DNA from: Brenneria goodwinii
GTDB taxonomy: Bacteria; Pseudomonadota; Gammaproteobacteria; Enterobacterales; Enterobacteriaceae
Length of the DNA stretch: 64,000 nt
Reading direction: 5' to 3'
Assembly: GCF_002291445.1 (NCBI RefSeq)
Contig: NZ_CP014137.1
Coordinates: 4,216,001 to 4,280,000 of the forward strand
The notes below the pieces were generated by a model. That model had not been told where the DNA came from, did no database searches, and saw nothing but the letters and a program-made list of their open reading frames with translations. A program made the position numbers and the translations under genes. Positions 1 through 8,973 of the stretch are shown piece after piece. How positions within the stretch are numbered: position 1 is the first letter of the stretch; the number at the start of each line of letters is the position of its first letter.

Positions 1-924
1 ACGTCGTACAATTCCGGTATGGTTTCACGCTATTGGTTTGAAGCATTGGCGGGGGTTCCCTGCGATGTGGAAATTGCCTCTGAGTTTCGCTATCGCAAAC
101 CGGCGGTTCGCCAAAATAGCCTGATGATCACTCTGTCTCAATCGGGTGAGACCGCCGATACGCTGGCGGCGCTGCGTTTGTCCAAAGAGCTGGGCTATCT
201 GGGATCGCTGGCTATCTGTAACGTGGCGGGTTCGTCGCTGGTTCGTGAATCCGATCTGTCGCTGATGACCAAAGCGGGCGTCGAAATCGGCGTGGCGTCC
301 ACCAAAGCGTTTACCACTCAACTGACCGTGCTATTGATGCTGGTGGCGCGTATCGGCCGCCTGCGCGGTATGGATGCCGAGGTTGAGCAGGGTATTGTGC
401 ATAGTCTGCAGGCATTGCCGGCGCGAATTGAGCAAATGCTGTCGCAAGACAAGCTCATCGAATCTCTGGCGGAAGGTTTCTCTGATAAGCATCATGCGCT
501 GTTCCTGGGACGTGGCGATCAGTATCCGATCGCGATGGAAGGGGCGCTGAAGCTGAAAGAAATCTCTTATATTCACGCTGAAGCCTATGCCGCCGGTGAA
601 CTGAAACACGGTCCGCTGGCGTTGATTGACGCCGATATGCCGGTCGTGGTGGTGGCGCCCAACAATGAGCTGCTGGAAAAACTGAAATCCAATATTGAAG
701 AGGTGCGCGCGCGAGGCGGCGAACTGTACGTCTTTGCTGATGAAGATGCCGGATTTACCAGCAGTGAAAATATGAAAATTATTCCGTTGCCGCACATTGA
801 AGAAGTGATTGCGCCGATTTTCTATACCGTGCCGCTGCAATTGCTGGCTTACCATGTTGCTCTGATCAAAGGCACCGATGTCGATCAGCCGCGTAACCTG
901 GCCAAGTCTGTAACGGTGGAATAA
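1..924 (+). CDS. glmS: Glucosamine-6-phosphate synthase, C-terminal half (5' end outside window)
   Basis: GlmS makes glucosamine-6-phosphate from fructose-6-phosphate and glutamine, the first step to UDP-GlcNAc. The reading frame is open from base 1, so the glutaminase domain and part of the first sugar-isomerase (SIS) domain lie outside the window; 307 codons of about 610 are present. The visible part starts at TSYNSGMVSRYW and carries both SIS halves, including the phosphosugar-binding stretch ITLSQSGETADT and the family C-terminus NLAKSVTVE, whose Lys is the catalytic lysine (Lys603 in E. coli numbering). Identity to E. coli GlmS is very high by eye. Its position just upstream of pst matches enterobacterial gene order. 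Identification is secure. Confidence 0.98.
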   Translation, partial: TSYNSGMVSRYWFEALAGVPCDVEIASEFRYRKPAVRQNSLMITLSQSGETADTLAALRLSKELGYLGSLAICNVAGSSLVRESDLSLMTKAGVEIGVASTKAFTTQLTVLLMLVARIGRLRGMDAEVEQGIVHSLQALPARIEQMLSQDKLIESLAEGFSDKHHALFLGRGDQYPIAMEGALKLKEISYIHAEAYAAGELKHGPLALIDADMPVVVVAPNNELLEKLKSNIEEVRARGGELYVFADEDAGFTSSENMKIIPLPHIEEVIAPIFYTVPLQLLAYHVALIKGTDVDQPRNLAKSVTVE

Positions 925-944
925 ACCGATAAGTTACAATGCAT

Positions 945-977
945 AAAAAGTCCGGAAAAGTATTGCCGGACTTTTTT
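945..977 (+). terminator. Rho-independent terminator after glmS
   Basis: An 11-base arm (AAAAAGTCCGG, 945-955) pairs with CCGGACTTTTTT (966-977) and ends in a T run, 20 bases after the glmS stop. The A-rich left arm lets it also work for the convergent gene at 992-1693. Confidence 0.9.
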
Positions 978-991
978 ATTGGCTTGAAAAC

Positions 992-1693
992 TTACTTGGC
1001 AGGCAGAAAAGAAATATCCATGTAGTATTTTTTTTCGTTGTTTCTGTCGACGTAAACGGTCACGGTATCGCGGTTAATGTCGTGCTCCGGGTTGTAAAAG
1101 ATATTAGCGCTGTAAAAGGTTTTCGTTTGATTGGCGCTGTCGGTAAATTGGGCGACGATCCGGTATGGGTGGGCGCCGTTCACTTTCAGCATGCTATTTT
1201 GCCGTACTTCGGTTATTTTCGCGGTGATTGGCGTGCCGGTGCGCTTGAGCGTTTCGCCCATGGCTTGCTTTCTGCGGATCAGATAAAGCGGCACGCACCC
1301 GGCAAGGATAAAGGTCAGTCCCATGATAGCCATCATAAAGGGGGCGAAATAAAACAGGAAAGTCGACTGGGGATTAATTTTGGCGTTACCCGGGTTGTCC
1401 GGATCGTACAGTACGTCAACCACTTCACCATAACTGTCGGCATAGCTGCTGCTGCCCATGTCGGAACGAAAGGTGATTTTTTTTCCATCAGGGGCAAAAA
1501 AAGCGATGATAGGAAAATAAGATGAGGACGCAGATGAAGATGAGGACTTATTTACGCTGCGATCGAGGTCGACGATCACGCCTTTAGCGCTGACGGCGTT
1601 TTGCTTGAAATTGTAATCTTTGATGAAAAAATAACCGCTCCCGCCAAAAATCATCATACCGATCACTAAAAAACACACGAGTACTTTCTTCAT
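992..1693 (-). CDS. DUF3592-type membrane protein
   Basis: A 233-residue protein with an N-terminal membrane segment (about residues 4-24) and a second one (about 113-139), the usual layout of DUF3592 proteins. Between them is an extracytoplasmic domain with a Ser-rich run near residues 50-58 and the pattern GEVVDVLYDPDNP, which I recognise from DUF3592; a second such domain follows the second segment (VTVYVDRNNEKKYYMD). The biochemical role of the family is unknown. It is convergent with glmS and transcribed alone. The start is the ATG at 1693, which gives a normal membrane N-terminus (MKKVLVCFLVIG). Confidence 0.75.
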   Translation of the reverse strand: MKKVLVCFLVIGMMIFGGSGYFFIKDYNFKQNAVSAKGVIVDLDRSVNKSSSSSASSSYFPIIAFFAPDGKKITFRSDMGSSSYADSYGEVVDVLYDPDNPGNAKINPQSTFLFYFAPFMMAIMGLTFILAGCVPLYLIRRKQAMGETLKRTGTPITAKITEVRQNSMLKVNGAHPYRIVAQFTDSANQTKTFYSANIFYNPEHDINRDTVTVYVDRNNEKKYYMDISFLPAK

Positions 1694-1927
1694 ATTTAGC
1701 CGATGCTCCTTGCTTTAGGTTGTCCGTTTTATCAATGGGTTCTGTTCAGGCAGGATTCTGTAGAAAAAAAGCGCGCAGTTCAATTTATTTAACTGCACAG
1801 TTTGTTTAATGGTAATAAATCGCGTGAATTCGGAGGCTATTTCCCGGTGGCGACTGGGCGTGAAACCGTATCACTATTAACATGTTAGAATAGTCGCTAA
1901 TTTTCAGTATTATCAAAACAGATCGTT

Positions 1928-3364
1928 ATGAACAATAAACAACAGTATTTGGATATTGCCGCAGGAAAAGGTAAGGTCGCGCCCTCTACCATGGTTGTTT
2001 TTCCTTCTGAAGCGCTGAACTACCCATTGTTGGAAAAGAATTTAGAGGCGCAGCGTTTCTTCACCGACGGAGAGGTGAGCTACGCGGAAGATGAACAGGA
2101 CGGCTTTGTTTACAGCTGTCGCCACGGCGACGATGCTCTGGCGTTTCGTATTCAAATTTTGGATCGCTCAGAGGAAGATGAGGTTAAGCCGTATTACTCA
2201 ACCGATCCTCTCTCGCCCGAACGGCTTGCCGAAGTCAACGCTTCACCGCAGGCCGTGTTCGTGGAGTGCGTATTCAAACAGCATCCGTTGATCTCCTATC
2301 GTTATCAACTGAGGATACTGCGCCTGTTGGTGCCGGATTTATTACTTGGTATCGATGTTTCCGCCGCTGACAAAGCGTTTACGCCTGAATGGCTGCGCTT
2401 CCAACTGGAAGATGATGTGTTGCCGGATGTGGAGAATCTATACACGATCCACGCCATTTACGACCCGCACAACAACCCACCGACCGCCTTTTGGTTCCAT
2501 ACCCACGGGCTTACCCGTTGCGGCATAACTGAAGTGGAGCTGGTTATTCCGCATACGCTGAATTCCTATTACGGCATTCCCGAATTGTTCAGAAACTTCG
2601 CTAATAACTGTATTGAAAACCAGCAGGTTACGTTTAACAAACCGATTTTGTGTGGGCAAACGCAAGCTGGATACGAATATGTGGTGGCATTGCCTTTTGA
2701 AGAAGGCCTGCGCCACGTCAATAAACCAATCTCCGTCGTTCAGCTTAGACCGCTTGAAGAGATGCATTACGACCTGTCCGATGCGCCTGAAGGCGAATTT
2801 CTTGGCGATCGGGCCGATCGTGATGACGTTCACATGACGCCATCCTGTATGCTGTTCCGCGCAACGGAAGAAAATTCGGCGCTGGAGACGTTTTTTAAGG
2901 GATTTGAAGAGCAGAATGCCATCATGTTCTGGCGAACCAACGCCGAGACGTATGAAATGTCGCGCAAGGCTAAGCTGCGTTGGCATTACTTTGGCCGGAT
3001 GTTCGAAAACTATGCCGTGTCCGCGGAACCGATTAAAAAAGGCTTTTTTGCAAAACTGCTCAATAAATCAGCCGAACCGCAGCAGGAAAACGAATGGCGC
3101 TTTCTGGTCAAATGCGGGATTCCCTACGGCGACCCCGCAGAGGACGAGCGTGAGCATATGTGGTTTATACCTGAGTCGATGAACGGCGACGCCTTTAGCG
3201 GAAAATTAATAAATCATCCTTTCTATATCGATAAGATGAAAGAGGGGGGCGTTTACCCGCTCGATTTGGGGTTAATTACCGACTGGGCGATTTATTACCA
3301 GGATGATAAATATACGCCGGATACCATCTATAAACTATTAGGCGGAAATGGTCAGACCCATTAA
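1928..3364 (+). CDS. DUF4026/DUF2314-like cytoplasmic protein
   Basis: A 478-residue acidic protein with no signal peptide or membrane segment. The overall organisation looks like the DUF4026 family, and the last ~100 residues (from WRFLVKCGIPYGDP) resemble DUF2314, with an HxWF-type stretch (HMWFIPES) and the closing part ITDWAIYYQDDKYTPDTIYKLL cut here to its recognisable pieces ITDWAIY and YTPDTIY. No enzymatic residues stand out. It is a single gene between glmS and pst. Family assignment is from memory of the pattern and the function is unknown. Confidence 0.6.
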   Translation: MNNKQQYLDIAAGKGKVAPSTMVVFPSEALNYPLLEKNLEAQRFFTDGEVSYAEDEQDGFVYSCRHGDDALAFRIQILDRSEEDEVKPYYSTDPLSPERLAEVNASPQAVFVECVFKQHPLISYRYQLRILRLLVPDLLLGIDVSAADKAFTPEWLRFQLEDDVLPDVENLYTIHAIYDPHNNPPTAFWFHTHGLTRCGITEVELVIPHTLNSYYGIPELFRNFANNCIENQQVTFNKPILCGQTQAGYEYVVALPFEEGLRHVNKPISVVQLRPLEEMHYDLSDAPEGEFLGDRADRDDVHMTPSCMLFRATEENSALETFFKGFEEQNAIMFWRTNAETYEMSRKAKLRWHYFGRMFENYAVSAEPIKKGFFAKLLNKSAEPQQENEWRFLVKCGIPYGDPAEDEREHMWFIPESMNGDAFSGKLINHPFYIDKMKEGGVYPLDLGLITDWAIYYQDDKYTPDTIYKLLGGNGQTH

Positions 3365-3600
3365 AAGCGTTGACCAACGCTAATCTGCCTGAAGCGAAAT
3401 CAGCGCGTGGGTTCGGCGTTACTGCTCGCCGACGTACGTTTCGCGGATGGGTTGCTATGCCTATGTTAGAACGTATAGGTAATGGCGGCCATGCCGGTTA
3501 GTCCAATAACTTTGCCTTTGGCGGTATTAATACGTCATTGGTTTTCCGCCGCTGGCGGTGAGTTGGCGATAATAGCCAGAAACATGAGTGAATGCTTCAA
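3365..3600. other. Intergenic stretch, possible relic of an outer-membrane protein C-terminus
   Basis: No full gene is visible. On the minus strand a short frame ending at 3472 reads ...GLTGMAAITYTF-stop, which has the terminal aromatic residue and alternating pattern of a beta-barrel C-terminus; it is interrupted by a stop about 22 codons upstream. This could be a gene relic or chance. Confidence 0.2.
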
Positions 3601-3603
3601 CCT

Positions 3604-3657
3604 CACGTCAGCCAGAAATCAGTGATTGGCTGACGTGGATTTTACTGGGTTTTTTTA
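3604..3657 (+). terminator. Hairpin with downstream T run between DUF4026-like gene and pstS
   Basis: Perfect 11-base arms CACGTCAGCCA (3604-3614) and TGGCTGACGTG (3627-3637), followed by a T run at 3651-3657 after a 13-base gap. The spacing makes it a weaker terminator candidate, possibly ending the upstream gene. Confidence 0.45.
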
Positions 3658-3767
3658 TCTATTTTATTGATAATAAATGATGGTTTTGTTTTCTTTATTC
3701 GTTGAGCGCTCTTTTTGAGTTATTGGTAACGTGCTTTTCTTCCTTACAGCGGTAGTGTTTTCTTACT

Positions 3768-3818
3768 CCGTCATAAAACTGTCACATTTCGTACATTTTA
3801 CTGTCACTCAACTGTCCT
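3768..3818 (+). promoter_or_regulatory. Pho box array (five PhoB half-sites) upstream of pstS
   Basis: Five 7-mers repeat with an exact 11-base period: CCGTCAT (3768), CTGTCAC (3779), CGTACAT (3790), CTGTCAC (3801) and CTGTCCT (3812), each separated by four A/T-rich bases. This is the PhoB-binding consensus (CTGTCA-N4/5 repeats) seen upstream of E. coli pstS. The first pair matches the 18-base consensus at 17 positions. A TACACT hexamer at 3837-3842 is a plausible -10 element, with the last half-site replacing a -35. It predicts induction by phosphate starvation through PhoBR. Confidence 0.93.
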
Positions 3819-3897
3819 ATTTTTCCTCCTGCAAACTACACTCTGATTAATCACGACTTCGGGTCGACAATACTTTTGGTATCCCACAGGAGGGATT

Positions 3898-4938
3898 ATG
3901 AAACTTATGCGTACCACTATTGCCAGTATTGTTGCGGCAACGTTTTCTCTGACGGCGGTTTCCGCTTTTGCCGCTACTAACCTTACTGGCGCTGGTGCGA
4001 CATTCCCCGCACCGGTCTATGCCAAATGGGCTGACTCCTATCAGAAAGAAACCGGTAATAAAGTTAACTATCAAGGTATCGGATCTTCAGGTGGTGTAAA
4101 ACAGATTCTTGCTAAAACCGTTGATTTCGGTGCGACCGATGCGCCGCTGACTGACGCCAAGCTGGCGGAAGATGGCTTGTTCCAGTTCCCGACCGTTATC
4201 GGCGGTGTGGTGCTGGCGGTGAATATTCCTGGCATCAAATCCGGCGATCTAACGCTGGACGGTAAAACCCTGGGTGATATCTACCTGGGTAAAATCAAAA
4301 AATGGAACGACCCAGCCATTACCAAACTGAATCCTAATGCTAAGCTGCCGGATCAGGATATTGCCGTAGTGCGTCGTGCCGATGGTTCCGGTACTTCTTT
4401 TGTGTTCACCAGCTATCTGGCGAAAGTAAACCCGGAATGGAAGGAAAAAATCGGTTCCGGCTCTACGGTTAACTGGCCGACCGGTCTGGGCGGTAAAGGT
4501 AACGATGGCATCGCCGCATTCGTTCAGCGTCTTCCCGGTTCCATTGGCTACGTTGAGTATGCTTACGCGAAGCAGAATAACCTGGCTTACACCAAACTGC
4601 TTTCCGCAGACGGTAAAGTCGTCAGCCCGACAGGAACGACTTTCAGTAATGCGGCCAAGGGCGCAGACTGGAGCAAATCTTTCGCTCAAGATCTGACGAA
4701 CCAGAAAGGCGATGATGCATGGCCTATCACCTCAACGACTTTCATCCTGGTGCAAAAAACACAGCCGAAAGCTGAGCAAGGTACGGAAGTGCTGAAATTC
4801 TTTGACTGGGCTTATGAGAAGGGCGGTTCTGAGGCTACAGCGCTGGATTATGCTATTCTGCCGACCGAAGTGGTTGAACAGATTCGCGCCGCTTGGAAAA
4901 CCAATGTGAAGGATAGCAGTGGTAAGGCATTGTATTAA
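3898..4938 (+). CDS. pstS: Phosphate-binding periplasmic protein PstS
   Basis: Binds inorganic phosphate in the periplasm and delivers it to the PstCAB transporter. The 346-residue precursor has a signal peptide of about 25 residues ending SAFA before ATNLTGAGATFPAPVY, the conserved mature N-terminus. Phosphate-contact motifs are present, including IGSSGGVKQI and RRADGSGTSFVF. The ATG at 3898 follows a strong AGGAGGG (3888-3894). It is the first gene of the operon behind the Pho box array and is separated from pstC by a large hairpin, which fits the usual excess of binding protein over membrane components. Confidence 0.98.
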   Translation: MKLMRTTIASIVAATFSLTAVSAFAATNLTGAGATFPAPVYAKWADSYQKETGNKVNYQGIGSSGGVKQILAKTVDFGATDAPLTDAKLAEDGLFQFPTVIGGVVLAVNIPGIKSGDLTLDGKTLGDIYLGKIKKWNDPAITKLNPNAKLPDQDIAVVRRADGSGTSFVFTSYLAKVNPEWKEKIGSGSTVNWPTGLGGKGNDGIAAFVQRLPGSIGYVEYAYAKQNNLAYTKLLSADGKVVSPTGTTFSNAAKGADWSKSFAQDLTNQKGDDAWPITSTTFILVQKTQPKAEQGTEVLKFFDWAYEKGGSEATALDYAILPTEVVEQIRAAWKTNVKDSSGKALY

Positions 4939-5023
4939 ATATAATTAGAAAAATATTGGATTAAGAGTAAGTGTACTAAAATTGTACTACGTTCCTTGTG
5001 TTTGGTAGCAAGGTTATCTCGCT

Positions 5024-5084
5024 GAGCGCAGCAGGATAAAGGGATGGGGAGATCATGACTCTCCATCCTTCGCTGCGCTTTTGT
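5024..5084 (+). promoter_or_regulatory. Intra-operon hairpin between pstS and pstC
   Basis: A long two-part stem: outer arms GAGCGCAGC (5024-5032) and GCTGCGCTT (5072-5080), inner arms GGATGGGGAG (5042-5051) and CTCTCCATCC (5059-5068), then TTTGTTT. It may act as an attenuator or mRNA stabiliser that sets PstS above PstC. Confidence 0.65.
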
Positions 5085-5121
5085 TTGTTATCAAGCATCG
5101 TTAAATTAAGAAGAGAGACAC

Positions 5122-6084
5122 ATGGCTGAGTACAAGCCAACGATCAAAGCCCCCGGAAAGCATGGCGACATCATTTTTGGTGCGCTGGTGAAATTGGCCG
5201 CGCTGGTGACGCTACTGTTATTAGGGGGCATTATTGTTTCCCTAATTGTGGCTTCCTGGCCCAGCATCGAAAAATTCGGTTTTTCCTTTCTGTGGACGAA
5301 AAACTGGGATGCTCCCGCCGAGCAGTTTGGCGCGCTGGTACCGATCTACGGCACCGTTGTTACCTCACTGATTGCTCTGATTATCGCGATACCCATCAGT
5401 TTTGGTATTGCGCTGTTTCTAACTGAACTGGCTCCGGGGTGGCTGAAACGCCCTTTGGGTGTAGCCATCGAACTGCTAGCCGCGATCCCCAGTATTGTTT
5501 ACGGTATGTGGGGGTTGTTTGTTTTTGCGCCGTTATTCGCCAAATATTTTCAGCAGCCAGTAGGCAATGTGCTGTCCGGCATTCCAATTTTGGGATCGTT
5601 GTTCTCAGGCCCGGCATTTGGTATCGGCATTCTGGCCGCGGGGGTGATTCTGGCCATCATGATCATTCCTTATATTGCGGCGGTGATGCGCGATGTCTTT
5701 GAACAAACGCCGGTGATGATGAAAGAATCCGCTTATGGTATCGGCTGTACGACCTGGGAGGTTATCTGGCGTATCGTTCTGCCTTACACCAAAAATGGGG
5801 TGATTGGCGGCATTATGTTGGGATTAGGCCGTGCGTTGGGAGAAACCATGGCGGTAACCTTTATTATCGGGAATACCTACCAACTGGATAGCGCATCGCT
5901 GTATATGCCCGGCAACAGTATTACGTCGGCGTTGGCGAACGAATTCGCCGAGGCGGAATCCGGTCTGCACACCGCGGCGCTGATGGAACTGGGTCTGATC
6001 CTGTTTGTTATTACCTTTATTGTTCTGGCGTGCTCTAAGTTGATGATTATGCGACTGACTCAGAACGAGGGGGCTCGCTCATGA
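5122..6084 (+). CDS. pstC: Phosphate ABC transporter permease PstC
   Basis: One of the two inner-membrane permeases of the high-affinity phosphate transporter. The 320-residue protein starts MAEYKPTIKAPGKHGDIIF as in E. coli and has about six membrane segments. The ABC-permease EAA loop lies near residues 195-225 (KESAYGIGCTTWEVIWRIVLP in the sequence, of which ESAYGIGCTTWEV is the core). It overlaps pstA by four bases (ATGA at 6081-6084), so the two are translationally coupled. Identification is secure. Confidence 0.97.
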   Translation: MAEYKPTIKAPGKHGDIIFGALVKLAALVTLLLLGGIIVSLIVASWPSIEKFGFSFLWTKNWDAPAEQFGALVPIYGTVVTSLIALIIAIPISFGIALFLTELAPGWLKRPLGVAIELLAAIPSIVYGMWGLFVFAPLFAKYFQQPVGNVLSGIPILGSLFSGPAFGIGILAAGVILAIMIIPYIAAVMRDVFEQTPVMMKESAYGIGCTTWEVIWRIVLPYTKNGVIGGIMLGLGRALGETMAVTFIIGNTYQLDSASLYMPGNSITSALANEFAEAESGLHTAALMELGLILFVITFIVLACSKLMIMRLTQNEGARS

Positions 6085-6968
6085 CGACATTAGGCGTGGA
6101 ACAAGAAGCGCAACTGTTGCGCTCACGGCAAAAAATGCAGGCCTGGCGGCGTCAGAAAAACCGTATCGCCCTGTGTTTATCCATGATTACCATGGCTTTC
6201 GGCCTTTTCTGGCTGATTTGGATCCTGTTTTCAACCGTTAGCAAAGGGTTTGACGGGATGTCGCTGGCGTTATTTACCGAAATGACGCCGCCGCCAAACA
6301 GCGAAGGCGGCGGGTTGGCAAACGCCATTGTCGGCAGCGGTCTGTTAATCCTGTGGGCGACCATTTTCGGCACGCCGCTTGGCATCATGGCCGGTATCTA
6401 TCTGGCCGAGTACGGCCGGAAATCGTTTATTGCCGAAGTTATCCGCTTTATTAACGATATCCTGCTGTCGGCGCCATCAATCGTGGTCGGGCTTTTCGTC
6501 TATACCCTGGTGGTGGCGAAAATGGAGCATTTCTCCGGTTGGGCCGGGGTGATTGCGCTGGCTCTGCTGCAGGTGCCTATCGTTATCCGCACTACGGAAA
6601 ATATGCTCAAGCTGGTGCCGGATAGCCTGCGTGAAGCGGCGTACGCGTTAGGCACGCCGAAATGGAAGATGATTTCCGCCATCACATTGAAAGCGTCTAT
6701 TTCCGGCATTATGACGGGGATTTTACTGGCGATAGCGCGTATCGCCGGGGAAACCGCGCCGTTGCTGTTTACGTCGCTGTCCAATCAGTTCTGGAGCACG
6801 GATCTTATGCATCCGATTGCTAACCTGCCAGTGACCATATTCAAGTTTGCCATGAGTCCGTTTGTTGAGTGGCAGCAATTGGCCTGGGCCGGGGTGTTGC
6901 TGATTACCCTGTGTGTCCTGCTGCTGAATATTCTGGCGCGCGTTATTTTTTCCGCCAAGAAACACTAA
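6081..6968 (+). CDS. pstA: Phosphate ABC transporter permease PstA
   Basis: Second permease of the Pst system, 295 residues with about six membrane segments. The EAA loop (LREAAYALGTPKWKMI) and the following RIAGETAPLLFTSL are family-typical. The start codon overlaps the pstC stop (ATGA). The next gene, pstB, follows after 50 bases with its own ribosome binding site. PstA pairs with PstC to form the phosphate channel, so the annotation follows from both sequence and context. Confidence 0.97.
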   Translation: MTTLGVEQEAQLLRSRQKMQAWRRQKNRIALCLSMITMAFGLFWLIWILFSTVSKGFDGMSLALFTEMTPPPNSEGGGLANAIVGSGLLILWATIFGTPLGIMAGIYLAEYGRKSFIAEVIRFINDILLSAPSIVVGLFVYTLVVAKMEHFSGWAGVIALALLQVPIVIRTTENMLKLVPDSLREAAYALGTPKWKMISAITLKASISGIMTGILLAIARIAGETAPLLFTSLSNQFWSTDLMHPIANLPVTIFKFAMSPFVEWQQLAWAGVLLITLCVLLLNILARVIFSAKKH

Positions 6969-7018
6969 TAAATTTAAGATGCTGCTTCGCGGCATCCGTG
7001 TAAAAGAGAGAAGTCTTA

Positions 7019-7795
7019 ATGAGTATGGCTACTGAGACATCCACCAGTAAGATCCAGGTTCGTAATCTGAATTTCTTTTATGGGAAATTCCATGCGTTGA
7101 AAGACATCACGCTGGATATCGCCACCAATCAGGTTACTGCTTTTATCGGTCCTTCGGGCTGCGGTAAATCGACGCTGCTGCGTACCCTGAACAAGATGTA
7201 TCAGCTCTATCCGGAACAGCGAGCCGAGGGTGAGATTCTGCTTGATGGCGATAATATTCTGAGTGATAGAAAGGATATCTCACTGCTCAGGGCCAAGGTA
7301 GGAATGGTATTCCAGAAGCCGACGCCGTTTCCGATGTCCATTTACGACAACATTGCCTTCGGCGTGCGGTTGTTTGAGAAGCTGTCGCGGGCGGATATGG
7401 ATGAACGGGTGGAATGGGCGTTAACCAAAGCCGCGCTATGGCACGAAACCAAAGATAAACTGCACCAGAGCGGTTACAGTTTGTCTGGTGGTCAGCAGCA
7501 GCGTCTATGCATTGCGCGAGGCATCGCCATTCGTCCGGATGTATTGCTGCTGGATGAGCCCTGCTCCGCCCTTGACCCAATCTCTACCGGCAGAATTGAA
7601 GAGCTGATTTCTGAACTGAAGAATGATTACACCGTGGTGATCGTCACCCACAATATGCAGCAGGCTGCACGTTGTTCGGACTACACTGCATTTATGTATC
7701 TGGGTGAACTGATCGAATTCAGCGATACTGACACGCTGTTTACTGCGCCACGGCAGAAACAGACTGAAGATTACATCACCGGCCGTTACGGTTGA
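7019..7795 (+). CDS. pstB: Phosphate ABC transporter ATPase PstB
   Basis: ATPase that powers PstCA and takes part in PhoR signalling. The 258-residue protein has a Walker A motif GPSGCGKST at residues 44-52, signature LSGGQQQR, Walker B VLLLDEP and the family C-terminus EDYITGRYG. ATG codons at 7019 and 7025 are both possible starts; the first is used here because GAGAG at 7007-7011 is spaced for it. All ATPase motifs are intact. Confidence 0.97.
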   Translation: MSMATETSTSKIQVRNLNFFYGKFHALKDITLDIATNQVTAFIGPSGCGKSTLLRTLNKMYQLYPEQRAEGEILLDGDNILSDRKDISLLRAKVGMVFQKPTPFPMSIYDNIAFGVRLFEKLSRADMDERVEWALTKAALWHETKDKLHQSGYSLSGGQQQRLCIARGIAIRPDVLLLDEPCSALDPISTGRIEELISELKNDYTVVIVTHNMQQAARCSDYTAFMYLGELIEFSDTDTLFTAPRQKQTEDYITGRYG

Positions 7796-7809
7796 TTACG
7801 GGAAGCATC

Positions 7810-8541
7810 ATGGATAATTTGAATCTGAATAAACACATTTCCGGGCAGTTTAATGCCGAGTTGGAAAACATCCGTACCCAGGTGCTAACCATGGGTGGGC
7901 TGGTGGAGCAGCAGCTAACCGACGCCATCACCGCGATGCACAATCAGGATGCTGAATTGGCGCAGCGCGTGGTTGAAGCGGACGCCAAGGTCAACATGAT
8001 GGAAGTGACCATTGATGAAGCCTGCGTGCGCATCATCGCTAAACGCCAGCCGACCGCCAGCGATTTGCGTCTGGTGATGGCGATCATCAAAACGATTTCC
8101 GAACTGGAACGTATCGGCGATGTGGCGGATAAAATCTGCCGCACCGCGCTGGAGAAATTCTCCCATCAGCATCAGCCGTTACTGGTCAGCCTGGAATCGT
8201 TGGGGCGTCATACGGTGCAAATGCTGCATGATGTGCTGGATGCGTTTGCCCGCATGGATCTGGATGAAGCCGTGCGTATCTATCGCGAAGATAAAAAGGT
8301 GGATAAAGAGTACGAAGGCATTGTACGTCAGTTGATGACGTACATGATGGAAGACTCCCGCACGATTCCAAGCGTGCTGACGGCGCTGTTCTGCGCTCGT
8401 TCCATCGAGCGTATTGGCGACCGCTGCCAGAATATCTGCGAATTTATTTTCTATTTCGTCAAAGGGCAGGATTTTCGCCACCTGGGCGGCGATGCGCTGG
8501 AAAAACTGCTGGTCGAGAAAGATAATAAAGAAGAGGAATAA
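7810..8541 (+). CDS. phoU: Phosphate transport regulator PhoU
   Basis: Negative regulator that links the Pst transporter to PhoR so the Pho regulon stays off when phosphate is ample. The 243-residue all-helical protein is made of two PhoU repeats, each with the metal-binding ERIGD motif (ERIGDVADKI and ERIGDRCQNI). An upstream in-frame start exists at 7792, overlapping the pstB stop, but the ATG at 7810 gives MDNLNLNKHISGQF, matching E. coli. It ends the operon and is followed by a clear terminator. Confidence 0.97.
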   Translation: MDNLNLNKHISGQFNAELENIRTQVLTMGGLVEQQLTDAITAMHNQDAELAQRVVEADAKVNMMEVTIDEACVRIIAKRQPTASDLRLVMAIIKTISELERIGDVADKICRTALEKFSHQHQPLLVSLESLGRHTVQMLHDVLDAFARMDLDEAVRIYREDKKVDKEYEGIVRQLMTYMMEDSRTIPSVLTALFCARSIERIGDRCQNICEFIFYFVKGQDFRHLGGDALEKLLVEKDNKEEE

Positions 8542-8561
8542 CGCTATCCTCGGCTTATATT

Positions 8562-8595
8562 AAAACGCCCTGCTTTTGCGGGGCGTTTTGCTTTT
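8562..8595 (+). terminator. Rho-independent terminator of the pst-phoU operon
   Basis: Arms AAAACGCCC (8562-8570) and GGGCGTTTT (8581-8589) close a 10-base loop, followed by GCTTTTT. Confidence 0.93.
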
Positions 8596-8711
8596 TAATA
8601 GTGCAAAAAAAGAACACTTGTGCACTATTACCGCGCTAACGGTCTAGATGAAATCCTTATAGGTAAAATAGCGCATTTAATTTATTCCCCGCAGTATTCA
8701 AAAATAGTGCA
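8596..8711. promoter_or_regulatory. Repeated palindromic 9-mer upstream of the peptide-uptake operon
   Basis: TAATAGTGCA (8596-8605) and its exact inverse TGCACTATTA (8621-8630) flank 15 bases; a third copy, AATAGTGCA, sits at 8703-8711. Three copies in 116 bases ahead of the 8974 gene suggest an operator for an unidentified regulator, perhaps the LysR protein at 15963. No other gene is seen in 8542-8973. Confidence 0.4.
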
Positions 8712-8973
8712 TGCCACGTCTACGGTTTCTTATTTTTAGAAATCTCTTACCTAAAATCAGTAAGGTTATAAACCCGCTGTTGGCTTCACTCTTGCAATGA
8801 ATATCCCTGTCATCTTTCACGTTGCAGGTGTGTTGACTTATTTAAATTACTTAGCGCAAGACAGCCGATGGTCAGTCAACTCGTCGTTCTGTTGTCGATT
8901 TCCTGCACCCTGAAATTTATTGGGCATACATGGTGGCTATTTAATTTATTCATTACCGACATGGAGAAATAGC

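Noticed and set aside
1769..1796. GCGCAGTT/AACTGCAC inverted repeat as a promoter operator
   Set aside because: Short arms with one mismatch, no second copy in the window and no neighbouring regulator.
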